Shown here: piece by piece, positions 1 to 6,071 of the stretch | Position numbering within the stretch: position 1 is the first letter of the stretch | Layout of the letters: every line of letters begins with the position of its first letter | Source: a virus | Virus record (IMG/VR): IMGVR_UViG_3300047375_000030 | Span: 1-30,315 of that record | Length of the DNA stretch: 30,315 bases | Direction: 5' to 3' (one strand) | Made by a program: the position numbers and the translations under genes | The notes under the pieces: model-generated | Seen by the model: the letters and a program-made list of their open reading frames with translations, nothing else | Told to the model about the DNA's origin: nothing | Databases searched by the model: none

Positions 1-127
1 AATAAGTGTCCGTCTCTAAGTGGCTGCGTTTCTGGCTGACCATATTTATTTATATATAAGTAAGTCTTTGCACTGTCTAGCAGAAGTTTTATAGAACTAC
101 TTGATAAAGCATTTTTACCTAAGTAAT
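1..127. repeat. Terminal direct repeat, left copy
   Basis: These 127 bases are identical to 30189-30315, compared base by base. The repeat lies inside one reading frame that stays open when the two ends are joined. A 127-base exact overlap is what a short-read assembler with k=127 leaves on a circular contig, so it more likely marks a circular map (circular or circularly permuted DNA) than a biological terminal repeat. Confidence 0.95.
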
Positions 128-215
128 TATAGTAGTAGTCATCTGAATACATATTGTCTATTACTTCTTGTTTTTCGTGAACAGAACCGTCCAGGAGTTT
201 AATTGTATTTGTCAT
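1..215 (-). CDS. PD-(D/E)xK nuclease, N-terminal part (gene cut by the contig ends)
   Basis: This is the first 71 codons plus two bases of a nuclease gene that continues at the other end of the window (29624-30188). It starts at ATG 215-213 and stays in frame across the join, giving 259 residues in total (74 before the ATG at 30181, then 185). The N-terminal part carries a serine-rich LSSSSIKLLL helix start followed by RDGHLFHT. I remember this pattern from phage nucleases of the DUF3799 type, where the R-x-G-x-x-x-H segment precedes the PD-(D/E)xK core. The start overlaps the upstream 57-residue gene by 17 bases, so the two are probably translationally coupled. The catalytic core is described at the right-end copy. 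Confidence 0.88.
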   Translation of the reverse strand, partial: MTNTIKLLDGSVHEKQEVIDNMYSDDYYYNYLGKNALSSSSIKLLLDSAKTYLYINKYGQPETQPLRDGHL

Positions 216-372
216 AAGCCTTGTTCTTGTTTTTAAGTAGTTTAATAATAATATCTTTATCTGCTATTATGTCGCAGAGTTCATTAGATTTTTCCTTTTC
301 TTTTTGATAGGCAGATCTCAAACATTCTATCTCTGCTATATACATTTGTAGTAAACTTTCTTTTGCTGTCAT
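199..372 (-). CDS. Small coiled-coil protein, 57 aa
   Basis: A short frame starts at ATG 372-370 and ends at TAA 199-201. The product is almost wholly helical and rich in Lys and Glu, with leucine/isoleucine spacing typical of a coiled coil (MTAKESLLQMYIAEIE at the start, KDIIIKLLKNKNK near the end). Its start overlaps the stop of the upstream 104-residue gene as ATGA, and its end overlaps the start of the nuclease gene by 17 bases. That tight packing on both sides is the main reason to call it real. No function is recognised. It sits among early replication and recombination genes. Confidence 0.75.
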   Translation of the reverse strand: MTAKESLLQMYIAEIECLRSAYQKEKEKSNELCDIIADKDIIIKLLKNKNKAYDKYN

Positions 373-683
373 AGGTTTATAAGTTTTCTAAGTTTAGTCA
401 ATTCCTTTTCTAGTTTTTCTACTTCTGCATCTGCTTTACGTGCTCTTTCTATTGCTCGTAACTTGTCGCTTCTATACTCTTCTACAATTTTATTATGTAT
501 AAATCTATCTCTTTGTAAGTCGTTAGCATAAAAGACAGTTTCTAGAAATGATAATATAAATTGTTGTAGTTCTTTATTCTTACTATCTTTTTTCCATTTA
601 TTTAATAATTCTAAACAAATAGTAGTATGATTATTATACTCTATATCCTTTAAGATTTCAGCTTTATCGTGTTTTATTTCCAT
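369..683 (-). CDS. Hypothetical helical protein with C-terminal coiled coil, 104 aa
   Basis: Residues 1-60 look like a helical globular part (ILSFLETVFYANDLQRDRF). Residues 65-104 are a charged helix (AIERARKADAEVEKLEKEL) with heptad-like leucines, ending in LRKLINL. The start is ATG 683-681 after a 39-base gap from the nuclease-like gene upstream. The stop overlaps the start of the 57-residue coiled-coil gene as ATGA. Two neighbouring coiled-coil genes joined this way may form a hetero-complex, but that is inference. I do not recognise a family. Confidence 0.8.
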   Translation of the reverse strand: MEIKHDKAEILKDIEYNNHTTICLELLNKWKKDSKNKELQQFILSFLETVFYANDLQRDRFIHNKIVEEYRSDKLRAIERARKADAEVEKLEKELTKLRKLINL

Positions 684-722
684 TTTCTCTGCTATAAATT
701 TAAGAAAAAATATAAAACTATC

Positions 723-1154
723 CTAATCGTTCCAGTTTATCCTGGATGCAATATTCTCTTTTAATAAGTAAACCTCTTTAATTTCTTTTTTTTTGCTCCA
801 TAGAGTAGTACTAGGACAATATTTTTTTTCAACTTCAGGAAGCTGTATATCATTTAACCAAAACAAATAATTTCCTTTAGGGTCAGCTACAAAATATAAT
901 TTAACTATATCTTTATCCATTTCCATTAGAGCATCATATTTATATTTCTCTAATAATTTTTCAGGATAATATTTATTTCTGAACTTCATTTCTATTACAC
1001 ATCTTATTCGGTTTCCGTCTTTATCAGTTTTAGGAGTATATCCTGAAGCATCATAGTGTTCATAACCCTTTCCAGTCCATTCTAAGTCCCATCCGTCTAC
1101 ATTAAGCAGAAAGACTACAGCCTTTTCATATTTCTGGACTTCATCTAGTTTCAT
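723..1154 (-). CDS. Putative PD-(D/E)xK-fold nuclease, 143 aa
   Basis: The protein has an acidic residue in a loop (D35 in HYDASGYTPKT) followed by a strand with E55-x-K57 (CVIEMKFRNKYY). That D...E-x-K spacing fits restriction-endonuclease-like nucleases such as phage resolvase-type or repair endonucleases. A later strand-like segment (VKLYFVADPKGNYLFWL) fits the core of the same fold. The exact family is not recognised. The start is ATG 1154, overlapping the stop of the upstream 72-residue gene as ATGA. It sits in the early block between the sigma-like factor and the larger PD-(D/E)xK nuclease, which suggests DNA processing. It could also be a structural relative without catalytic activity. 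Confidence 0.6.
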   Translation of the reverse strand: MKLDEVQKYEKAVVFLLNVDGWDLEWTGKGYEHYDASGYTPKTDKDGNRIRCVIEMKFRNKYYPEKLLEKYKYDALMEMDKDIVKLYFVADPKGNYLFWLNDIQLPEVEKKYCPSTTLWSKKKEIKEVYLLKENIASRINWND

Positions 1155-1369
1155 TTTCTGACTCTATATTTAGTAGACTCATTGAACTTTACGTTTAAAT
1201 CTTTAATCCATTGTAAAATGGTTTTTGGAGAGCAGGTGCACGGACGATAAAATTGGTGTAAATATAGTTTAGAATGAAGCTCACAAATTAGTTCAAACTC
1301 TTCTGTAGTTAATTGCTGTCCGTCTTTTGATCTAAAGTCTTTCCAAAGAAAATAATCTTTTCTATTCAT
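1151..1369 (-). CDS. Hypothetical protein, 72 aa
   Basis: A small basic protein with a central CTC pair (RPCTCSPKTILQWIKDLN). It is predicted helical before and after, and the ILQWIKDLN segment could be one helix of a DNA-binding fold. Only two cysteines are present, so a complete zinc site inside one chain is not seen. It starts at ATG 1369, overlaps the 53-residue gene upstream by 8 bases, and ends in an ATGA overlap with the nuclease-like gene. No family is recognised; the packing supports expression. Confidence 0.75.
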   Translation of the reverse strand: MNRKDYFLWKDFRSKDGQQLTTEEFELICELHSKLYLHQFYRPCTCSPKTILQWIKDLNVKFNESTKYRVRK

Positions 1370-1523
1370 TTCTATTTATTTTAAAATTATTTAGAGCGTC
1401 TCGTCTTTCTTCACACCCGCAGCTTTCGTAACCTAACCAGTCTACTACTATTTTGTTTACTAGCCATTTAATACCAGTCCACTTAAATATGAACTCTAGT
1501 TTATCCCCAATTCTTAGATTCAT
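1362..1523 (-). CDS. Small protein with CGC motif, 53 aa
   Basis: The frame runs from ATG 1523-1521 to TAG 1364-1362. The product starts MNLRIGDKLEFIFKWTGIKW, is strand-like and hydrophobic at first, then has GYESCGCEERRDALNN near the C-terminus. The CGCEERR-type ending recurs, as I remember it, in small proteins of Bacteroidetes phages, but no function is known to me. It overlaps the sigma-like gene by 23 bases and the following 72-residue gene by 8 bases. Confidence 0.75.
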   Translation of the reverse strand: MNLRIGDKLEFIFKWTGIKWLVNKIVVDWLGYESCGCEERRDALNNFKINRNE

Positions 1524-2097
1524 AAAATTTATTTATTTGTTCTTTAATATTCTTTACTGTATTGTATAACGAGTAATAACTTATATTTGTATCTCTACTA
1601 AGTTGACTTATACTTTTACAGTGTATAAATATTTCCTCGAAAACTTTTCTTTGATAATAGTTAAACATTTTTTCTTTGTCGTATTTATCGAAATCAAATA
1701 TATTATTGTCTTTAGTCATTTCTAAAAAGTCTTCGTTTAATAACCATTCCTCTATACATTTATGTTTTTCAAATCTATCGTCTTCTAGCTCCTGGTATTG
1801 TTCTACAACTAAACTAGCTTTTACTTTGTCAGAATGATCTAGTGAAATTATTTTTACTTTCGCTTCTTGTCTTTTTAAATCCAAAAATAAGTTTCTTAAT
1901 GTGACGTATACAAAATACCAGTTGACTTCGTTGTCATTATACATTAAAGATTTATTATGTTTTTGTAGCCAGGAGTTTATAGTAATATATAATTCTTGAA
2001 CCAGGTCTTTAGCTGTGTCAGGATTACAACCCCAACTCTTTAAATAGTTAAGCCACGTTTGCTCTTTTTTGACTAGTTCTTTTATTTCACTTTCCAC
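1501..2097 (-). CDS. RNA polymerase sigma-70/ECF-like factor, 198 aa
   Basis: This is a probable phage sigma factor that redirects host RNA polymerase. Residues 29-45 (AKDLVQELYITINSWLQ) match the start of sigma region 2, and residues 61-76 (YFVYVTLRNLFLDLKR) match the region 2.3-2.4 helix that contacts the -10 element. The last 37 residues contain a region-4-like helix-turn-helix (SISQLSRDTNISYYSLYNTV). The linker of about 85 residues is acidic and longer than in typical ECF factors. The start codon appears to be GTG (2097-2095), 21 bases after the helicase stop; no in-frame ATG lies close by. It is in the early arm. Five identical late promoter-like motifs (see findings) are natural candidate targets. 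The sigma call is fairly secure; the target assignment is inference. Confidence 0.8.
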   Translation of the reverse strand: MESEIKELVKKEQTWLNYLKSWGCNPDTAKDLVQELYITINSWLQKHNKSLMYNDNEVNWYFVYVTLRNLFLDLKRQEAKVKIISLDHSDKVKASLVVEQYQELEDDRFEKHKCIEEWLLNEDFLEMTKDNNIFDFDKYDKEKMFNYYQRKVFEEIFIHCKSISQLSRDTNISYYSLYNTVKNIKEQINKFYESKNWG

Positions 2098-2118
2098 TAC
2101 AGAAAGATAATAAAAATT

Positions 2119-3018
2119 TTAAAAAGGTTGTATTATTTTTTTTAGTACAGAAATTCCGTTAATACTAAAACCTACATTATTAACTATAGCTCTTAGTCTT
2201 ATAGGGTCATCTATATTTGTTGGTCTACCTCCAGTTTCAGTTTCTTTAACTTTTCTTACGTGAAGCATAGTATACATAAAGTCTGTAGGATGAGAAATAT
2301 ATCTATGGCAGCATAAAAAATCATCAGCACGGTTAACGAATTTACCCCCACCTTCAACGTCTGCAGCATTAGGAGGTATAGGATGCCCTGCGTATTCGTG
2401 TTCAAGTCTGTGAGTCATTCTTAAAGCTGTAGTATTAGCGTGAGTGTTTACCCAAACTGCTATATTGTTTTTCTTTGCAAATATTCTTAACTCTGTTGTA
2501 GCCTGGTAGTCGTACTCGTGACCGCCTACAGAACTAATTAATTTAGGGTCTTTTATTAAAGAGTTGTAAGGGTCTATAAGTAATCCTTGATAGCTCCAGG
2601 CATCTTTTATAACCTTACATAAATCTAATAATTCTCTGTAAGTATAAGTCTTAGTAGCATCTATAATCTTAAAATGATCGTAGATAAATTTACTGTGTTT
2701 TTCAAATTGTTTTTGCGGCACATCTTGTATAGGTCTTTCTTCTAGAAACTCTACTAGTTTTCTTACTATACTGTACGCTTCATTCTCACTAGAAAATACT
2801 AGCCATTTTATATGGTGCTTAATTGCATAGGCTAACATTAAATAAAGTACTATTGTAGTTTTCCCTGTATTAGAATGTCCTAAAATAATATTAAATGAAC
2901 TGGGTTTAAATCTAAAGTATTCGTCAATTTCTGGAATACCTAGACTTAGTCCTTCTTTTATTTTTCCTGATCGTATGTCTTGTAAGTGTGCTGTAACTTT
3001 CTCATAATTTATTAGCAT
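2119..3018 (-). CDS. DnaB-like replicative helicase / RecA-fold ATPase, 299 aa
   Basis: This RecA-fold ATPase probably unwinds DNA at the phage fork. The Walker A motif GHSNTGKT is at residues 47-54, followed by VFSSENEAYSIVRKL, which resembles the DnaB H1a segment. A Walker-B-like strand GLLIDPYNSL is at 145-154, and WVNTHANTTALR near 190 fits motif H3. The downstream part (AADVEGGGKFVNRADDFLCCHR) resembles the DnaB H4 region. At 299 residues it carries only the motor domain and lacks the DnaB N-terminal primase-interaction domain, so it resembles short phage helicases or a RadA/Twinkle-like ATPase. No separate primase is seen in the window. A strong terminator lies upstream at 3044-3072, so readthrough or an unseen promoter must drive it. 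Confidence 0.8.
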   Translation of the reverse strand: MLINYEKVTAHLQDIRSGKIKEGLSLGIPEIDEYFRFKPSSFNIILGHSNTGKTTIVLYLMLAYAIKHHIKWLVFSSENEAYSIVRKLVEFLEERPIQDVPQKQFEKHSKFIYDHFKIIDATKTYTYRELLDLCKVIKDAWSYQGLLIDPYNSLIKDPKLISSVGGHEYDYQATTELRIFAKKNNIAVWVNTHANTTALRMTHRLEHEYAGHPIPPNAADVEGGGKFVNRADDFLCCHRYISHPTDFMYTMLHVRKVKETETGGRPTNIDDPIRLRAIVNNVGFSINGISVLKKIIQPF

Positions 3019-3043
3019 TTTTTAAATGTAGGAATTTTAAATT

Positions 3044-3072
3044 AAAAAAAAAAGGGAGCGTTAACTCCCCTT
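3044..3072 (-). terminator. Intrinsic terminator between early genes
   Basis: On the minus strand GGGAG-TTAACG-CTCCC is followed by ten T residues (the A-run at 3044-3053). It lies just after the DLPF-tailed gene and before the helicase. Partial termination here could set a higher dose of the two small ssDNA-binding-like proteins than of the helicase. Confidence 0.8.
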
Positions 3073-3074
3073 GT

Positions 3075-3353
3075 TTAAAATGGTAAGTCTGGTTTTGCTT
3101 CTGCTCTAGGCATATGTGCCTTTTGTGCATCGTCAGACTTTTGTAATGGAATACTTCTTTTAGCATAAAATTTGCTAGGGTCAGCTTTCTTAGACATTAT
3201 ATCCAGGACGATCTTGTCGTTCCCTTCAGCCTTAGCTTTGTTTAGCATTTTAATACATTCGTCTACATCCATAAGAAAATGTAGTTTAATCCATTCGTAC
3301 TTAGATTTGTAAGGAGCTACGCAGTTCCAATACTCGGTTTCAAAATTAGACAT
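3075..3353 (-). CDS. Small protein with SSB-like DLPF C-terminal tail, 92 aa
   Basis: The N-terminal two thirds are helical (KYEWIKLHFLMDVDECIKML). The last 30 residues are low-complexity and polar, ending in AEAKPDLPF. A disordered stretch closing with D-x-P-F is the hallmark of bacterial and phage single-stranded DNA-binding proteins, where the tip docks SSB partners. No OB fold is evident here; the neighbouring gene, overlapping by 8 bases, looks like the OB-fold partner. Alternatively this is a helicase loader or recombination mediator that borrowed the tip. The start is ATG 3353 and the gene is followed by a terminator. Confidence 0.7.
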   Translation of the reverse strand: MSNFETEYWNCVAPYKSKYEWIKLHFLMDVDECIKMLNKAKAEGNDKIVLDIMSKKADPSKFYAKRSIPLQKSDDAQKAHMPRAEAKPDLPF

Positions 3354-3738
3354 TAGTTACTTGTTTTAATTTGTTAAAAAATAATTCAGTAGTTTCTAGT
3401 ACCGTACTACTTTTCACGGTTGGGTTGTTAGAATACAATATAGCTGCAGATCGTAAACAAGACTGAAACTCTATTGAAGACTGTTGAGAAACTGGTTTGT
3501 TAAAACTCTTAGTTTCTGTTTTCTGATTTCTAATTAGTTTTGCTGTGTTGTACTTAGCGTTACTAATTTCGAACTCGATCTCTTCTCCAACTTGTAATTC
3601 AAATTGAGTTTGTTCGACTCCGTTTTTTTCTTTAGGCTGAAAGAAACTCCAGGTTTGTCCGTTTGCCAAAGTAACTTTGTAAACTTGCAAATCTTTATAG
3701 TCTTTGTCCCTGTTAATAAATGTAATTTTTCCTGTCAT
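3346..3738 (-). CDS. OB-fold-like protein, possible ssDNA-binding protein, 130 aa
   Basis: Residues 1-75 alternate short strands in a small beta-barrel-like pattern (MTGKITFINRD, LQVYKVTLANGQTWSFF, GEEIEFEISNAKYNTAKLI), as expected for an OB fold. Residues 76-92 form a polar linker (TETKSFNKPVSQQSS), and the rest is helical. It does not end in an SSB-type acidic tip; its downstream neighbour does. It starts at ATG 3738, 11 bases after the stop of the 43-residue coiled-coil gene, and is part of the first early operon. The OB-fold call rests on strand pattern alone, with no conserved catalytic residue to check. Confidence 0.55.
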   Translation of the reverse strand: MTGKITFINRDKDYKDLQVYKVTLANGQTWSFFQPKEKNGVEQTQFELQVGEEIEFEISNAKYNTAKLIRNQKTETKSFNKPVSQQSSIEFQSCLRSAAILYSNNPTVKSSTVLETTELFFNKLKQVTNV

Positions 3739-3749
3739 TTTTTGTGTGT

Positions 3750-3881
3750 TTAATTAATAAGTAGACTCTCTACTCTTTCTTTTTGAATCGTTAATAATTC
3801 GTTTTGATTTTCTAACTCTTGTACTTTTTTTTCAAGAGCTGTTATCCTAGCTTGTAGGTAAACTTTCTCTATATCTGTCAT
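3750..3881 (-). CDS. Small coiled-coil protein, 43 aa, first gene of the early operon
   Basis: A short frame runs from ATG 3881 to TAA 3750-3752. The product is one amphipathic helix (ARITALEKKVQELENQNELL) with clean heptad spacing of leucines and isoleucines, so it is almost certainly a coiled coil. It stands directly after a host-type promoter whose -7 box ends 4 bases before the ATG, so its message may be leaderless. It is the first product made if that promoter is used, which hints at an early host-interaction or regulatory role. No family is recognised. Confidence 0.7.
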   Translation of the reverse strand: MTDIEKVYLQARITALEKKVQELENQNELLTIQKERVESLLIN

Positions 3882-3885
3882 AATA

Positions 3886-3914
3886 CAAATATAATAAAAA
3901 TATAATAAAAACAA
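3886..3914 (-). promoter_or_regulatory. Bacteroidetes-type promoter (TTG-N18-TATATTTG)
   Basis: On the minus strand TTG (3914-3912), then 18 bases, then TATATTTG (3893-3886) match the TTG / TAnnTTTG promoter known from Flavobacterium and Bacteroides. It sits immediately after a terminator and reads into the early operon. Only four bases separate the box from the ATG at 3881. Confidence 0.65.
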
Positions 3915-3949
3915 AAAAGGGAGCAAAGCCGAGCGACTACTACTCCCTT
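3911..3949 (-). terminator. Intrinsic terminator after the NinG-like gene
   Basis: On the minus strand AAGGGAG (3949-3943) pairs with CTCCCTT (3923-3917). An inner AGTCG/CGGCT stem is also possible, and the hairpin is followed by six T residues. It closes the NinG-like transcript and isolates the early promoter from readthrough. Confidence 0.75.
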
Positions 3950-3985
3950 AATACAGAGAAAATTAGACTGCTAATATATAACTAA

Positions 3986-4390
3986 TTAATCTATATTAAA
4001 ACCTTTGTTTAAAACTTTGTAGTACTCTATTTTTTCTAGAAGTTCTGGAGTAGAAATCTTTACAGTTTCTCTACTAATTTGTAGTAATTCTTCAGCTATG
4101 TCATAACCATATTCTTTATTGAGATTTAAAGCATATTCATACTGACGACCTTGAGAGTGTACATTACAGCCATAACACTGAGGTCTGCAGTTGTCTTCTG
4201 ACCAACGAGTTGAATAATATCTACGTGAAAGAAAATGTCCGCACTGCATTGAATCCTTGTAATGTTTTACTCTTTCGCAAGTATAGCATTTTACATAGCC
4301 GTTATGATCTGCGTATTTAAGTCTTATGTATCTACTAAACTCTGTGTCTAGTTTTTTTACAATTTTGCTCCTGGATAATTTTTTTTTCAA
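3986..4390 (-). CDS. NinG/Rap-like recombination nuclease, 134 aa
   Basis: This protein resembles lambda NinG (Rap), a Holliday/branched-DNA endonuclease. Visible metal-ligand candidates are C35 and C38 (KCYTCE), C50 and H52 (QCGHF), C68, C72, C75 and H78 (NCRPQCYGCNVHSQG), the expected HNH-like zinc arrangement. The basic N-terminus (MKKKLSRSKIVKKL) and the C-terminal helices fit the family, but at 134 residues it is shorter than lambda NinG. The apparent start is TTG 4390-4388. The ATG a little upstream is in another frame and the next in-frame ATG is codon 48, inside the zinc site, so TTG is preferred. It follows an AT-rich repeat region and ends in a terminator, forming a short unit between the late and early arms. 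Confidence 0.75.
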   Translation of the reverse strand: MKKKLSRSKIVKKLDTEFSRYIRLKYADHNGYVKCYTCERVKHYKDSMQCGHFLSRRYYSTRWSEDNCRPQCYGCNVHSQGRQYEYALNLNKEYGYDIAEELLQISRETVKISTPELLEKIEYYKVLNKGFNID

Positions 4391-4474
4391 AATTAACTTG
4401 CATTATATTATATTAATACTATATTAATAAACTTATATTATAAGACTTATATTAATATAAGACTAATATAATAT
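4391..4474. repeat. AT-rich repeat and palindrome region
   Basis: There are three exact copies of TATATTAAT at 4409, 4420 and 4448. The third lies in a perfect 16-base palindrome CTTATATTAATATAAG at 4446-4461. No reading frame of note crosses it. It separates the end of the lysis operon from the NinG-like gene. It may be an operator, a replication origin with iterons or a weak late terminator; the sequence does not decide between these. Confidence 0.6.
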
Positions 4475-4921
4475 TTATTTTTGAGAAATGTTTTTGAATT
4501 TCTCAGCCCCCCTGGAACCAAAATAAGCTACATAGACTGTAATTAAAAGTGACTTCAATAAATCCACCCATCCTGAATCTACTCCAAAGTTTATATCAAA
4601 TCCGTCTAGTAGTATAAACACTATTAAAGATATAGTTAGAAAAATTAACGATAAAGGTCTTACGTTTTTAGCTAGACTAGAATCTGATTTGTTGTCAGAC
4701 TCCCAACGCTTAGTAATCTCTACTAGCTCGTTATTATCCATTTCTAGCAGTTTTAAGGCAGTTTCTTTGTCTTGGGGAGGTAGAGTGTCATCTTTAGAAA
4801 TTAAGTTCTTTACAAGTCCTAATAATCCTTTGTCTGGTATACTATTACTTAGTGAAGAAAAGACTCCTCCTTTGCCTACTAAGAACTGTCCTACCTTAGT
4901 GTCTTTAAACTTTTTTTTCAT
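4475..4921 (-). CDS. Holin, 3TM-superfamily-like, 148 aa
   Basis: This is a probable holin that permeabilises the inner membrane. It has a soluble N-terminal half with a helix around 51-72 (DKETALKLLEMDNNELVEI), then RPLSLIFLTISLIVFILL (88-105) and LLKSLLITVYVAYFGSRGAEK (121-141). The RP before the first membrane segment and the GSRGAEK after the last match what I remember of Holin_3TMs proteins of gene transfer agents and marine phages. Two membrane segments are clear; a third would have to come from the N-terminal region. It is the last gene of the lysis cassette, and its ATG overlaps the upstream stop as ATGA. Confidence 0.75.
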   Translation of the reverse strand: MKKKFKDTKVGQFLVGKGGVFSSLSNSIPDKGLLGLVKNLISKDDTLPPQDKETALKLLEMDNNELVEITKRWESDNKSDSSLAKNVRPLSLIFLTISLIVFILLDGFDINFGVDSGWVDLLKSLLITVYVAYFGSRGAEKFKNISQK

Positions 4922-5238
4922 AACTCGTTTATTTTGTCTATAGTAGCTTGTAACTCTTCTTTAGATACGTTTACTTTAAGACTAATATCTCCTATATACT
5001 GCATACGCACCCTACCTTTTTTGTCTAGTATAGCTATAACAGGAACAGAAGAAATACTTTTTTGTATGTCTTTAGGTTGGTTTTTTAAGTAGCCAAACTT
5101 TATAATACAGTTTTTTAGTCCTTTAGTGTCATAGTTATTACTTTCATTCCACTTAGCGTTTATCTGAAAGACAGTTACTTCTTGACTATGAACAGAGACC
5201 GCAGCTAATACAAATATCGCACATAATAGTTTTTTCAT
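4918..5238 (-). CDS. Secreted thioredoxin-fold-like protein in the lysis cassette, 106 aa
   Basis: A signal peptide is clear: MKKLLCAIFVLAAVSVHS followed by a likely cut before QE at residue 20. The mature part resembles the end of a thioredoxin fold, with a cis-proline-like SSVPVIAILDKKGRVRMQYIG and a final helix (SKEELQATIDKINEL). There is no CxxC; only one mature cysteine is seen (LKNCIIKFGY), so it is unlikely to be a disulfide reductase. It overlaps both neighbours as ATGA, inside the cassette with amidase and holin, so a periplasmic role during lysis or superinfection is plausible. The fold call is moderate and the role is inference. Confidence 0.6.
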   Translation of the reverse strand: MKKLLCAIFVLAAVSVHSQEVTVFQINAKWNESNNYDTKGLKNCIIKFGYLKNQPKDIQKSISSVPVIAILDKKGRVRMQYIGDISLKVNVSKEELQATIDKINEL

Positions 5239-5513
5239 TTATTAATTATTTCAAATAACTTGTCGTCTATTTTCTTTAACGACTCAGAGTTTTCTTCTAC
5301 TTTTTTTCCAGTATTCATTATAGTTTCTCTGATTAAACGATCTTTTAAATCATATTCAGTCCTGGAAATTTCAGGCTCAGGAAGTTCTTTAGCTTCTTGA
5401 ATATCTGCCTGTAGAGCAAACCACATTCCTATAAGAGTAGACAAACCAACTCCTATTCCTATTAAAGTTTTTATACTTATTTCAAATTTACTTTCCTCGC
5501 TCAGTTCACTCAT
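5235..5513 (-). CDS. Membrane-anchored coiled-coil protein, 92 aa, holin- or spanin-like
   Basis: A short polar N-terminus is followed by one membrane segment (LIGIGVGLSTLIGMWFALQ, about residues 17-35) and a long charged helix (residues 55-92) with coiled-coil spacing. This topology is shared by some holins, antiholins and i-spanins. No signal for a lipoprotein o-spanin is visible in the neighbour. It starts at ATG 5513, sharing one base with the amidase stop (TAATG), and overlaps the secreted protein as ATGA. Position between amidase and holin argues for a lysis role; the exact type is open. Confidence 0.65.
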   Translation of the reverse strand: MSELSEESKFEISIKTLIGIGVGLSTLIGMWFALQADIQEAKELPEPEISRTEYDLKDRLIRETIMNTGKKVEENSESLKKIDDKLFEIINK

Positions 5514-5932
5514 TATTTAAATTCTTTATACTCCTCTTTTGCATCAAAACTAGGACAAGGTTTTTTAGTAGTAAAGTCTCGATGACCGTATACTATTGAC
5601 CCTGGATATTTTTTCTGCAAGTCTTTTATTAATTCTATTAAAGATTCTTTTTGTTTATCAGTTCTAGTATCTAACCAGTTTTCCATATTTCTATCCATAC
5701 CTCCTATATAACAAACACCAATAGAGCTTCTGTTTTTACCTTTAACGTGAGCTCCTATTTTGTTTTCAGGTCTACCAAACTGGACTTCTCCGTCTAGCTT
5801 AATAATATAATGATAACCTACGTCAGACCAACCATTCCCATTAACGTGCCAGTCTCTTATGTCTTTAACGTCAAAGTCTTTAAACTCTGGAGTCGCAGAA
5901 CAGTGTATTATTATTTTATCTATTTTTCTCAT
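5513..5932 (-). CDS. N-acetylmuramoyl-L-alanine amidase (endolysin), T7-lysozyme type, 139 aa
   Basis: This zinc amidase cleaves between N-acetylmuramic acid and L-alanine. The Amidase_2/PGRP pattern is complete: zinc ligands H10 (IIIHCSAT), H117 (VYGHRDF) and C126 (KKPCPSFD). Y40 in GYHYII and K124 stand where the catalytic tyrosine and lysine of T7 lysozyme stand. The length matches a lone catalytic domain without a binding domain. It has no signal peptide, so export depends on the holin. Its start overlaps the upstream 51-residue membrane gene by 17 bases. This is one of the safest calls in the window. Confidence 0.92.
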   Translation of the reverse strand: MRKIDKIIIHCSATPEFKDFDVKDIRDWHVNGNGWSDVGYHYIIKLDGEVQFGRPENKIGAHVKGKNRSSIGVCYIGGMDRNMENWLDTRTDKQKESLIELIKDLQKKYPGSIVYGHRDFTTKKPCPSFDAKEEYKEFK

Positions 5933-6071
5933 TACGTACCCATTTGCTTATAGTATACCCTATAGTACAGATTAATAATATTATTTTTAAACCTAGTTCA
6001 ATTTCTGTCATAGTCAAAGCTAAGACTGCTGTGTTTATTGTATATAATTTCAAATCTGTATATTCAGTCAT
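5916..6071 (-). CDS. Small membrane protein upstream of the endolysin, 51 aa
   Basis: The frame runs from ATG 6071 to TAA 5916-5918. The product starts MTEYTDLKLYTINTAVLALT and contains a hydrophobic segment IELGLKIILLICTIGYTI followed by a basic tail (SKWVRNEKNR). One, perhaps two, membrane segments are possible. Its ATG shares one base with the upstream stop and its end overlaps the amidase by 17 bases. Such a short membrane protein beside an endolysin may be a pinholin or antiholin, but there is no diagnostic motif. Confidence 0.75.
   Translation of the reverse strand: MTEYTDLKLYTINTAVLALTMTEIELGLKIILLICTIGYTISKWVRNEKNR

Noticed and set aside
1565-1592. A sixth CGTTATA with ATACAAAT 13 bases upstream (minus strand), inside the sigma-like gene.
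   Set aside because: The upstream box is AAAT rather than AAAA and the site is within a coding region without a terminator. It could drive the small early genes at 1523 and below, but it may be chance.
4383-4390. TAATTTTG at the NinG-like start as a host promoter -7 box.
   Set aside because: It overlaps the start codon itself and has no TTG at the proper distance upstream.
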